Part shown: in pieces, positions 12,401 through 26,174 of the stretch
Position numbering within the stretch: the stretch's first letter is position 1
Layout: each line of letters opens with the position of its first letter
Source: Siphonodentalium dalli
Lineage: Eukaryota > Mollusca > Scaphopoda > Gadilida > Siphonodentaliidae
Length of the DNA: 64,000 nt
NCBI GenBank assembly: GCA_032622095.1
Contig: CP136066.1
Coordinates: 92,525,319 to 92,589,318, forward strand
Direction of reading: 5' to 3'
Position numbers and translations under genes: made by a program
Notes under the pieces: model-generated
The model's database searches: none
Told to the model about the DNA's origin: nothing
Seen by the model: only the letters and a program-made list of their open reading frames with translations

Positions 12401-15400
12401 CCGTAATTCAGTACGGTCTTGATCAGAAGCTGCTGACGGCAATTTTTATTCGATAAAATACAGAAGGGAAATTGAAATAAAATTATATTTTGTTAAGGAT
12501 ACAAGAGAGATTACTTACGAAAAGTCCGTAATTTCATTGCATTTCCCATGTCATATAATTAATTTTAATGGGTGATTTAGATGCTTTTAAAGCGTCGTCT
12601 GCATTTGCAATTCTGCAGAGTTCACAACGTAAATCGATCGATTCTTGCGATTGTACATGTACGTAAATTTAAAACAATATGGAATTTAACGAGGTATCAT
12701 ACGATGATCTAATGCAGCTATTTCGAGAAGATGACGATTTGCATGATGTTGTGAGCAGAATCGACAAAGAAAACAGTTCTAAAACTAGTGAAAGAAATGT
12801 TTTAGTTGACAGTCAGTGTACTAATTCTCAAATGTTGCATGCAGATGCCACTATCTCAGCCAGTGTTTCTGATTATGGGTCCTCAGTTCCATTATTCGTA
12901 TGAGCCAAATGTTTGGAACTCACTGAGACACGACACAAGATTTACAAACTCTCTGACCGATTTCAAAACTTTGTTAAAGAGTGAATTATTCTGTGCTCAC
13001 TATGGGGAAGTTACCTCAGATGTTGTTTAATTATTTTGATGTATGTGTATATCTATGTGGTGTGTATAGATGTATGTATATCACGTGTGATAGAGGGCAG
13101 GGTACTAGTAGGAATGTAAGCGCTCTGGGCCATATGGGATAAAGCGCTATATAAAAACTAGTTATTATTATTATTATGGGGATGGAGAAGGAAGAACAGC
13201 GAAAATAACAACATTAACAATACAACTGCAAGTACTTCAACTGCTAATACTACTGTTGTTACATCACCACTGACAGAAGTAAGTGCTCAGCAGATACCAA
13301 CAATGGCAACATCCAAAGCACCAACATTTGTTAATGTTCAGGACTCTGACAAAGATGACTTTGTATCTAGTATGCATAGTGAAGAAAACCCAAGTTGTAA
13401 TAAGAGCATTTACAAAATTTATGTCCCAGAGGAATGAATCGAATTTCGGGCTATTGAGACGATTGATCCAATTCACATGGACAATTATATAGGGTCCTTC
13501 ATACTGTATGTCAGGAAAGCAGATGGATCTGATTATGAGCCGGACTCATTGACATCCTACCACCGCGGTATCGATAGATATTTGAGGGAGAAGAAGTATC
13601 CATATCTAATATGCATGGACCGAGAATTCGAAAGTTCTAGGACAGTATTGGCAAGTAAGAGGAAGTAGTTAAAAGAAGCTGGAAAAGGTAATCGGCCAAA
13701 TGCAGCTGAACCAATAACAGAAAGTGAGGAATTTCTACTTAGGGAAAGAGGTGTGCTAAGCGTTGACTGCCCATATGGATTGCTGAATATAATGTGGTAT
13801 AACAATCTGAAATTGTTCGGCATGCACACTGGATGGAATGGAATTGTGCTTGAAAAGGACGCAAATGGAATTGAATATTTAAAACATAATGAAAGTTCGA
13901 CAAAAACCCGAAAAGGAGAAAGTTCCAATACTCACCACCGAGCATTCATTCCGAAAGCATTTGCAAACCCTGGAGTTCCAGCTACAGAATGTCCAGTTGC
14001 AGCCTACAATGTTTTTGCATCAAAGCATCCATTGAACACTTTGCAGCATGATTCACCATTCTACATTCAAGTGAATCATAATCGGAAACCAGATTCACCT
14101 ATCTGGTATAAGGCTCAGCCTATGCGTGAACACGCCTTAGCCAAAATCATGAAGAACATGGCAGAGAAAGGTGAGCTTCCTGGTATAAAGACCATACACA
14201 GCATGTGTGTAATTGTCTACTCGCATCCAAAACGATCTACAGGATTAATCAGCCATTCGCGTCGTTACCATGACCTTTCGCAATGTTCTTCCCCTTAACA
14301 CCACTGTATGGTAGTTCAATTTGGCTTGCATATTATCACATTATTCATTTGGAGGGATGTTCAGGAAAACTAAGCAGACGACAGATATAGGAACACGAAA
14401 ATAGAAGTTCAGAAGGATTCATATCCATTTAAGGAAATGTTTAGATAATAAGTTTAAAAAACGACTTGTGGTCGTTTTGACGAACTTAGTATCTGAACTT
14501 TAATACTAAGGGATCGATGAGTATTTAGTAAAGAGAGGATTAAGTTGGGAATGATGTATAGACATGTGACCTAAAACGCATCTCATACGAGCTCATGGGT
14601 CGAATTTAGTAATTATATGGTACAGAAACGTACCAACATCAAATCGGATGTGACATATTTAAGGATTTCATGCCATAAACGTGTAAAATTGATTACCCAC
14701 TCAAGCCTTGAAATAGTGTCTGTCATTTGCAGAATGAGGTCCCCAGAGGGAGAGTTTAGTGACTCTATCCCCCAATGCGGGCTAGCTTCACCAAATTTAC
14801 CCTCTGGGAACATCATTGAATATTTGTATTCCATCTATTCTATTTGTATTCCATTCTCGACCTACACCCATACAACGAGCTGTAAACTGGACCCCAATTT
14901 ACAGCTTGGAGCTGTATAAAAGCATGTGTTAGCACAAAGATTCCATTCATTACCAATTGACAGCTCCGAGCACTGTTTTCACGGACAAAGCTATATAGCT
15001 GTCACTACTCATCAACACAGATTGCGACTATCTGTACATGAATGCCGAAGTCGGGATTGCATGGCATATCCTGTTTACGGTATCAATTACATACCGGTAT
15101 AGACTATTATACAGGCACGCTGTTAGATTTAAATTCCATCACATCGTTAATAATTCAGATATAGTTTTAAACAGCCTGTTGATACGGTACCAGTTTCTCA
15201 TTTTCGCGCTTCGATCTTCCATAAAGTTGCTTTGTTTTGTTCTCGAACATATTTGATCAGCACTTCTCATGTGTGTTGTATGGCGATCCATAGGTAAGTA
15301 CGCTATATTGTTCCATTCCCGGTAGGATTTAATTTTTGATTGGCAATAATGTCTAACCCTACCCAACATTTGGTAAAAGTTTCCAACGGTGTAAATTTGG

Positions 15401-18400
15401 AAAACAGTGCAAAAGATAATCTTTTAACCATATTCTGTCACATATATGTTGAAATTGTTTTAGACATTAGTGGGGAAAATGTTGTTTTTAGACAACAACA
15501 GTCAACAGCATATATTTTTTTCAGTTTGCCATACTATTATGTTAGATATTTCTAACACTTCGACAGTTCGAGATACATGGGAGTTCGGTCTGGTTCAATG
15601 ACAGAGGTATCACTAAGTGGTGTACAGCTTAGTCATCTCCTCCTCATCGTCGGGGAAATGTGCAATGGTAAGCCAGATACCATTACGGTATAATAGCACC
15701 ACCCCCCGATCGAGATCGATCGTATATTATAGTCCCTGTGTCGGTGGAATACTGGTGCCATCCCTGTTCCGATGTCTAACTCACCCCCGCGACGAAACCC
15801 CTCTATTCACGTTCATATATATATGTTATACGTTGAATAACAATGATCGGACATAATTATTACGATATAAAAATTTATTCCGGTGGATATGTTCAGTCAG
15901 GAAGTCCCTCATGTGTGTGGGGAGCACCTCAATATGTTGCCAAGTATCATTAAGAAAGAAAGAAATAACAAAATAATAAGTAGATGCTTAGCGTGATTAT
16001 TGTTAAAAATGCCAATGTATACATAATTTTATCAAAGAGATAGGATTTTTTTGAAAGTGAGTTTCTGTCACTATACATCCATTTTCTTACAATCAAGTTA
16101 CATTTACTCTGGTACAATACCATAATACGATTTTAAAGTCGATAATCTTAGAAAAAAGTGCAGGCAGGTAAGTCACCCTGTCCCCAATAACAATTATAAC
16201 TAGAATGCACTCAGAGAGATGCAAACGTGCGCAAAATGTAATAAACAATAATTTAAAAATAATTTCACTGTATTTTACTTAATTTATTTAATTTAATTTA
16301 ATGTTAGCAAAAAAAGACAATTACCATTTCTCATTTCATCACAGATAAAAGGCAAATTACTATATTAATCATTTAAGTAATTAAAACCAATTCCATGTTG
16401 CCGAAATGATGAGACTTTAATATCGATTACATTTTTTTCAGCGGCATATTTTAATTTTCATTTTCCGGTAGTCAAAGTTGACAAAGGAGCAATTACAAGA
16501 AATAATTAATACCATTTGTGTAAATATTGATAGCAGCCAATATGCAACAATAAATATCAATAATTAATCAATAATTAATCAATAACGATCATTTTATGTA
16601 ATAATAAACTCTTCAAACGGTGTTTGTGTCAACAAATGCGTTTTGTTTTGTGTTACGTCATTCGTCGTATTTGACCCGGAACTCGGCTGAAGGTTAGGCT
16701 ATTCAGCCTATTGCGTCGAATTACGAAATCGCGTTTTGAATGTCTCTTTTTCCGCACGATAAAAAGAGGTCTTCGCACGAACCAAAAATGATAAAACTTC
16801 CCAATTATAAGTAAAAATACCCAAAATGAAGGAGTCTATGTATGTCCCGAAGGAGTCAAAAGACTCTTTGATGTAGAGTTCTGATGGAGAAAATGTAGGT
16901 CGATCTCTTTTTGTCATAACTCTGAAGTATTTTGACCTCGAAAAAAATCGAAATCGAAGCTCACTACGAGCATGCCAGTTTTAAATATAGAAACAGGGAA
17001 TCCCGACAAATGGCGATATCGGCGACAAACAAATAATCGAAAACAACATATAAAATAAACATAGCAAAAACGCGACACAGTAAAAATGTCAGAACGCCAC
17101 GAGGTGTTACGTCATTTTTGGTGACGTCATGGAGTGAAACGGAGTAGTGTGACACCAACGTACGAATCTGTCTGATCGCCATACTGTTGCGCGAGCGCAC
17201 GTAATTAGGATACAATTCAATGAGTCACTAATATATTAAATTATTCTTTCTTTCAGGAGCTACACTGAGCTTGCACAGGTTAGCATCAACCGAGTATCTG
17301 CGAAAAAACATCGGACACAACATACGGATGGTACAATCTTCTCAAGTTGGTGTGTTATAACCGAAGTACCAGTACCGGTACTAGGCCTAGGGTGTGTATG
17401 CGCGAGTGTGACTGCATAACAGATTCCTTGATTGGTTCAATGAAATCTCGTATCTACAATTATGGTCTATTACATATAGCACCATCTCAAACATATTCTA
17501 GTGAATTATGGACTGTTCCGCGGTATTGCTGGTGTCAGCTGGTTCCAATAAATCGAGAATGTTCAACAGGAACTGGCACAGAAATGCACTGAACATAATG
17601 TTACAAGATTTGTGAAAATTTAAGTGACTGAGATATTCTGATACACGAGACAGTTCAATTACTCGAATATAAGACTCAGCGACGACAACCTGCTTTCCTA
17701 TAAGCATGCGATGGCAACTGATGCACTGTCTGATATATAAAGTGTACAGATGCAGGACGGTAGTGTTTAATTTAGTTGTTCAATGATATTTCGGATGTGG
17801 ATTTTCATGAAGAAATAATGTTGCAAATACATTGGGTGACCAACCGGACATGAAAATTTCTGGATATGTATACTGGTATGGAGAAATCAAGTACATGGAT
17901 ATAGGAATATGTTGACTGTTGTGCCACTGATTCATCAGTTTATCAGTTTCATTAAATGTTATTTGTCTACATAATATTTACATATTACTATTAAGCGAAA
18001 GATGTTGTCTTTGTATGTTTTTTTCAAAGAATGTTCTATCCTGAAAACGCGCTAACCTATATGCGATAACCGTCTGTGCGTTTTATTTTATAGATTCCAT
18101 TGACACTCTATACTTACTCAAACTATACATACATATATATTAGCAGTGAAATTGGACAGCTGGATTTAGCATAGTTGCAGTTAAGCTAAATGTGCACAGA
18201 AAGTTATCTCATAAGTTAATGCATTTTCAGGTTAGATAACTCATGAAATACATACAAAGACACTTTCAGCTTTACTAAGGTTGTATGAAACCACCACAGT
18301 TGCATATGCATTTCACATAATACATGTGTCTGTCCGGAGTTGAATTTACAATATTGCTAAATATATTTGAAATTATAAGGAATAGATTTTCAATTTTCAA

Positions 18401-21400
18401 TCATCAGGCCTATATTAATGACCACAAAAGTCAATACATGAACAGACTAATACTAAGAATGTGGCTGTAACTGATAAATGGGCAGACCGTGAAAATTCAC
18501 TGTTTTGCTGTAAATTTTTTAACGGCATAACCGTTTAATTCTACGGTTCAATTGTAAAGTCAAGAACGGACAGACCGTGAAAAATTCACGGATTGTCTGT
18601 AAAATTTTTAATGGACAGACTGTGAAAAATTCACGGATTGGCTGTAAATTTGTTAACGGCAAGACCCTGAACAATTCACGGTCCAACCGGCGAAAAATCA
18701 CGGTTCTGTTTTAAACAGTGTATGTTTATCCCCATAAGGTGGCGAAAGTGAACCGTTATAACATGAGCGGTATTGTCAGTCATGAACTGCATAAACGGTT
18801 TGCATCCATTTTTTTCATAAATTGTGGTACTCTGGGAAAAAACATTTCGTAGCAAAATCGTTGGATGACTGAAGGAATGTTCTATAACATTTCCTCAGCA
18901 GTGTCTATGGTATGCCCTTATTATGTGCTGTGTTATAGCGACGTGCATAATCCAGGTACCAATATTACTGTAATATAAATATAATATAACTTATATTAAC
19001 ATCAAAACTATTTTCACTGGACGTATTGGTTTTAAAACGATGACTTACCGAGAACAAATCTTGCATGTTGGTCCCTTTTACAATAAGTGGTTTTATCTTG
19101 TCCTGATCAGCCAGGTCTCTGAGACTGTTGATAGGGTTTTGTGGAGCGGGCGCAGTTAGAAAAGCTGCAAGATTAGCTGTGTACGTTGACGCCATTACGA
19201 CTGTGAACAACCACCAGACTCCGATGATTATTCTGCTGGATACAGCCTGTGGCTTCGGGTCAGTGCCTGCATAATTAGAACCAGAAAATTGTCACAATTG
19301 TGACGTCCTAGACACACGTAAAAAAAACAGGGCATTTTCAATAAAGAATATCTTCGCATCTATACAACAACTCTTTAATTTCACACACCTTCACCAGTCT
19401 GTAACAGAGCTCACCAGTCTTACTCCCTTTCTTACTAAGTCACCGACTGGGTACTAGTCTGTTGTTTCCTGTATTTAGCGCGGGGTTTTCCAGGACAAAT
19501 GGCGAAACCGATCGCCCCAATTGTTTTATGTGCTTTGAGAACAATTCTCGCACTAATAACTTAATGACAACATGGACAATTAGTTACTCGTCAAAATTGC
19601 AGCAGTTAGTACCCTTGTACCATGTGTGTTGTGACAATGTCGTCCATGTGCGCTTAGACATTTGGTTTGATAAAATAATCGGAGAACCAAATCACACCGT
19701 TTCGCAATATAGTTCTTTGGTTCTAGTGAGACTTTCAAAACTTAAGGTACAAAATTACACACACAATCGATATTTAATGTGCTTCATAAGGGCAAACTGT
19801 TGCTCTGCTCGCTTAGTATATATCTTAATATCGCGAAAGTCCAGCAAGAACAAATAATGTGGGTAAAATGTCGCCGGTTTCCGAGTCATCAATGGCCCAT
19901 GAATGGAGTTTGCACCATCACATCATTTTCACTGCCTCATGTAATATTAATAGCTATTATGAGCAGATCGCATATTTCGATACATTCAATATATTGATAT
20001 TAATTTAGTTTTTGTTTCTTTAGGTACCAAGAACTGAACAGACCTGGGAATTCTCAAACATGAAGATTGTTTATTGGCGATTGAATCTAGACATTAAATT
20101 CCCTTTCACGATCTTCAGATTTGATATCATGAGCGTATATAAACTCCCCAGTGAAATCGGTATATGTCGCAGAAGTTATTGGTACCTGCAGTAATTAATT
20201 TTGAAGATTTTATCATGTCATGATTGAAGGTTATTAAGTATTGTGTTATTTACATCAATCAGATGTGCCCAATTTTTAAAGGAAATTCCATTTTGAAAAA
20301 ATCCATTATGAATCATCAATAATGTCAGGCAAACCTGTATCTTGACCATAATATACACGTACCTTGTTCCATGAAGCAAGAAAACGCCAGCCACACATGA
20401 TCGAGAAAACCATGGTCAAGATACTCGTCGCTTCTTGTTCGCCACCGGATATGTGCAACAACAGTTAGTGTTAAACCAACCACAACAACAGATAAACCGA
20501 TAAGACACCACACTGACCAGGTAAAGGGTTCGAATGGCTTGAACATCGTATCTGATGCATTACTATCCTCGCTGGTAATTATGCCAACTCCGTCATCAGC
20601 GAATGGCTTGACAAAGTCTATAATAGTCCCTCGGATTTCAGTCACAGTGAATGGTCCGACGGCCAAGTCAGCTTCCTTTGAACAAGATAAGACACGAGGA
20701 TGGGTTATACTCACGAAAAATGTTCCAGTCTCATCATATATAATTAGCCCACATTCTTGTGAAATCAGCACTGACGTGAATGTTTGATACATGTTTTAGA
20801 TAGTTTGGATGTGATTAGACTTCGACATACCTATGTTTGGAAACCGCCCTGTGACAATATGTTGGCATATAATATAACGTGTAGTACTGAAAGGTACACA
20901 TCTCGTCAACTAAGCCGATAATAAAACATGTCACATTCATACCTTAGTTCTGCCTTAGTGACAACCTCTGGTCGTTTCAACAAAGTAATAAATGGCGAGT
21001 CCATAGCTTACAATTTTATCCCGTAAATAAGCTCATATAAAACTTATTTAAAAACACAAATGAGCCCATATAAGGATTATTTGAATCTCAATTAAGCTCT
21101 ATATGAACCTAAGTGGGATACCATAAAACAGTCGTATATGAGCTTATTTAAATTTGAAATAAGCTCATATGGGCACTAATTAATCTACTTTTTCACCGAC
21201 ACGACGTGCCATATGAACGTGTCTTAACCGCGCCATACAAGGCAATAGCCGGTTTTAGTCCTTATGGGCTTATTGCAGAATCAAATAAATTCCCTATGAA
21301 CCTACGTGAATATTTAGGGCCTATTTCAACCTCTTTGCATTAGGATATGTTGCATAGCCATATTCATACCCAAAGCCACACATAACATGTCCTTTATAAG

Positions 21401-24400
21401 TTATTGAGGATATTTTGTCCATGAGAATAATTGGACACCACTCGAAACCAATACATAGTCATCAATATATCATATGCATCACATCAAATTTATCACTTCT
21501 GACCGTAGCCATCATTAAGTTTCATTAGCAGATGAACGCCGGGGTGAGGGGCTCAGATAATATGACTTGTGTCCGACCCCATGTGCAACCACATTGTTTC
21601 ATGTTATTATCCCGTATGTATATGCTATGTATTTAGTAGGTAAAATATGTTCAACATAATTCAAGGCACGTCGATGAGAAACTTAAAGAGACATAACAAG
21701 GGAGTTCATACATACGGCAAAAGTAGTGTCCCTTTATGAATGTCGCTTATTACAGTAAGCGAAGCATGTATGTGTATAGAGGTATTATAGGCCACTAATA
21801 AGACGCTGTTAGTTGCCTGGAGATATGTGAGTCTTGTCCGGATTCTGGGCCGCAAAGCCAAATGACGTTCTGACGTCATGAAATAATTATATCATGACGG
21901 CTTAACTGGTATTCATTAATCTAACCAACACAATTGAACTGACATGAATATATTTACATATACGAAATGTTTATAAATAACTAATTTAATTGTTCATTAT
22001 TCCACGGGAGTTCATCGGATATTGTGAGATATCAAATCGTCTTTTCATCGCATTTGACAGTTGCTGATTCTGTGCTCTGTTGGAACCAGGAAGTCACAAA
22101 TAAGTGTAATCCCTTGAAAATATAATCGATATGTTCGGTTGGATATTGTATATTATGTATGTTACCTATATAAGACCCAAGATCGAAACTTTGCATCGAG
22201 AGCAGTCTATAAATTACAGGGCACCTTATACCTCACATTTACATTAAGCGTCAATATGAGTTGGTGATTTCTTAAGACAGTGTATGTAATTGCGCCCACA
22301 ATAGCCCCGCTAACTATATGTATACTTTTGAAGGTGTTGGCAATTTAGCCAGTGGAAACTATATGATTTGAAAATATTTTATATAAAATACAATACATGT
22401 AGATCACAACGAAGCAAATAATTCACTCCATGTGGGCCGGGTGTAGAATGGGCCTACCGCCCCACTGCGAGGGGTAAGAATCCCCTAATGTGGCACCCAG
22501 TTTGCCTTGGGTGCATCCCGAGAGGTGCAGTGTATGAGTCATGTAGGTACTATGGCGGCTGTATCGCGTGATGCATCGACCTGCGGATATTGCTTAGCTC
22601 ATGGTACTCCTGGTTGAGTGGACTCGGCTCAAACACTCGGCTAGTCACGACTCTGCAGTGTTTCAGATTAAATTTCTGCTATCTGTTCTATTATACATGT
22701 ATTCTGGTGTCTAGTTGTGTCTTCTGTTTTTCATAGCTGTTCCTTTCGTGTCATGTCTGTTTGCATTTCATCTTCATCATTGTCAAATGTTTCAATTGTG
22801 CACTGTTCACGCCTCTCACTGTGGCGAGGTACTCTGGGGCTGCTATACGCAGTTTAGCCAGTGGAAACTATATGATTTGAAAATATTTTATATAAAATAC
22901 AATACATGTAGATCACAACGAAGCAAATAATTCACTCCATGTGGGCCGGGTGTAGAATGGGCCTACCGCCCCACTGCGAGGGGTAAGAGTCCCCTAATGT
23001 GGCACCCAGTTTGCCTTGGGTGCATCCCGAGAGGTGCAGTGTAGGAGTCATGTAGGTACTATGGCGGCTGTATCGCGTGATGCATCGACCTGCGGATATT
23101 GCTTAGCTCATGGTACTCCTGGTTGAGTGGACTCGGCTCAACCACTAGGCTAGTCACGACTCTGCAGTGTTTCAGATTAAATTTCTGCTATCTGTTCTAT
23201 TATACATGTATTCTGGTGTCTAGTTGTGTCTTCCGTTTTTCATGTCTGTTTCTTTCGTGTCATGTCTGTTTGCATTTCATCTTCATCATTGTCAAATGTT
23301 TCAATTGTGCACTGTTCACGCCTCTCACTGTGGCGAGGTACTCTGGAGCTGCTAGACGCAGTGGCTAAACGGGTCACCGCTTCAGATATGTACCAGTCTT
23401 CGGTCCGACCATAATTCGAAGGGTAGTCCGAGGCGGCTGCTTGGCTAGTTGTCAATTATTTGCTTTTCATATAGCAACTTATAACAAACAAAAGCGTAAA
23501 AATGACCATCCGTTAAGTTCAACTAATGCTGAGGTCTATCCTCAATACTTGGTTTTGATCCAAATGTCAGAGGCCTTTTGTATTTGTGATTGATAAATTT
23601 CAACAAAGCATAGCCGGTAAAATAAAATCTGTAAAACCGATCAGGACTTGGCCACACAGTGGCTCTCTTCTGATCGAATGTTCAAGAAAAATTAAAGCTG
23701 CGCTCTTGTGCAATTGTCATCTATTGCACAAACACCAGTGTTGGTTACTCCTCACAAGACATTGAACAGTCGCAGAGCTGTGTTGAAATTTCGCGATATA
23801 GCTGTTCTTCTGAGTCAGATATTGGCTGAGTTAGCACCACGTAGTTACATAAATCCGTAGATTTACGAAGACAGTTGATGGTCAAAAAGTTCAGTTGAAC
23901 ACTTATCTTCAGACCGATCATCCACCGACATTGAATATATGTACATATGTTCCAAACTTGTTCCAAATATGTTTTAAATGTCAGTGGCATGGTCATGGCC
24001 AAGAACATTGTAAAAGTAAAGAAACCTTATGTACTCGATGTTCTATTTCTGGTCATGATCATAGGGATTGTACGAATCTTAACAAATATTCAAACTGTCA
24101 AGGTGCACATGCTGCAATGGATCGTTCATGTCCCATTTATGTTCCGTTTGGGATTATTAGTTCAAGATTCAACGACGTAAAGCGAGAAACATCTGTCATA
24201 TATAGATACTAAGAACAAAAGTTGGTACCCGACCATCCATTCCGCAGGTCACATACTCAGCAATCGTGTGTACCAAAAAGTGTGCCAATGCCTGCACTCA
24301 GACACAGAGTCAAACCAAACTCGTCAGTATATCACTACATGTAGCAACACAAATTGAGGAGACTGATAGTATTCCTTATCCAGAACATGTAGAGCAGGTC

Positions 24401-26107
24401 ATTGAGACATTTCCTCCGAAACAATCTTGGTTCTGCTGTTCCAAAAGAAAAATCGCCTGTTGCTTCAAAACAGAGATATACAAAGTCATTTAAACGTTGG
24501 GTGAATGATTACATTCTGTCTCGCCCACCGAATCATCAGCTTGACGCATACCTTATCGCTGAAATATGTTATTTTAAAAGCTACTTTACATATTTCGATG
24601 TGGATCCTTGGTAATTTCGTGTTCTTTATTTGCTATTTATTCAGGGGGGGGGGGGTCGGAAAAAATTTTCAGGCACGTATGGCATTTTTTCCCTTTCGAT
24701 CATATTTTGTACCCACCCACCCCCACCGCCAAATTTTTTTCCGTTTACGACTGTTTTTTCCGACCATTTTTTTACACCCCCCCCCCCTTTTAACACTAAA
24801 ACAGATTTGCGGGGGGAAATTTACTGTAAACAGCTGTATATGGATTTCTGTGCATACTATTTATCATGGATGTTAACATGGACATGTAAATAGGAATGAG
24901 TCATTTTGAGGTCATTCGGCCAAAAAAACATGGCTGCCAGCGGCCATCTTGGATTTCAAAATTTGCAACAAAATACAACACGATAACTGCCTGCAGTCAG
25001 TTTACCAGTTAGAATTACATTATTTCTCTCATTCAAAGTGGTTTTGAAGCCCAACTCATTGCCAAAACACTGAAAAAACAAGTAGAATTTTTTTTTTTAG
25101 TTGCGGAAAAAATTGCTTGTTGGTGGCTTTGACCACCCACCCACCCCGGCATATGTGCCTGAAAAATGTTTTTCACCCCCCCCCCTGATTTATTATCTAT
25201 TTTTGTAAAGCTTTTATACGTTTTCCAGTATGGTTGCAAGCTAGTCAGTTCTTGAATTTATATTCCTGACTCCAAGTGGAAAAACTCCTCTCTGGTGCTT
25301 TTATTTGTACATAGCTCATCATTGCATCGTTTTAATCTAATCCACTGGCTGATATTTCTACACAGTTGCTTCGCTACGAACTTGTTATACCCGATTCTGT
25401 TCTATGCTAAAACGACGTTAAACTCTCAATCAATCAATCAGTCAATCAAATAATGCAGAACAAAATATGAGCAATATAGTTTATGTTCTTATTATAATAG
25501 TGCTTACCCCTCTCGATACCATACCGACCATCCCTGTCCATGTCCCATCCGGTTTCTTTGCACCAAACTCACTATCCTCTGGCTCGATTATATCGTATCT
25601 ATAAATATTCTCTTCAGTTGAACCATTTACAGTGAGGAAAAAACATGTTATGAACGCAACATAGACTTTGGCTATTACCAGTTTATTCATAATATGTGTC
25701 CCTAATATGATACACGAACAGAATGGTATGGGAAGGTGTGACGGGGAAAACAATATATTGGGTCCAATATCCGATTCGACGATACGAGAACACGGCTCAT
25801 TTCAAGAATTCGGAACATGTCCACCAATGGAGATATAGAGGGAACAGAAAATAAATTTTTTCGCGGTTGAGTCACTGTCTGGTTTCGGCAAGCGCTATCG
25901 TTAGGAAACTTCAGAAATCCAGCAGAACAGAGGACCGAATGGGAATTGGAGTATAAATCAATCGCTGAAGTAAACCCTATTGCCGGGTGACTCTAAAGCC
26001 AAGATATTCTTGTATATGTTGTAAGATAATAGGACGACGTCTCATATAAAGTAATTATCTGCCTTCCAGAGAATACTCAATGCAGTGAACTGATGGGTCG
26101 ACAGGCG

Positions 26108-26174
<67 letters not shown>

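Noticed and set aside
23362-23450. Possible tRNA-like segment (GGGTCACCGCTTCAG region)
   Set aside because: No cloverleaf with proper T-loop and anticodon stem could be drawn; better explained as LINE 5' sequence.
24505-24893. Overlapping frames of 87-123 codons in three phases
   Set aside because: They cross the poly-G/C ends of the MITE and carry no domain.
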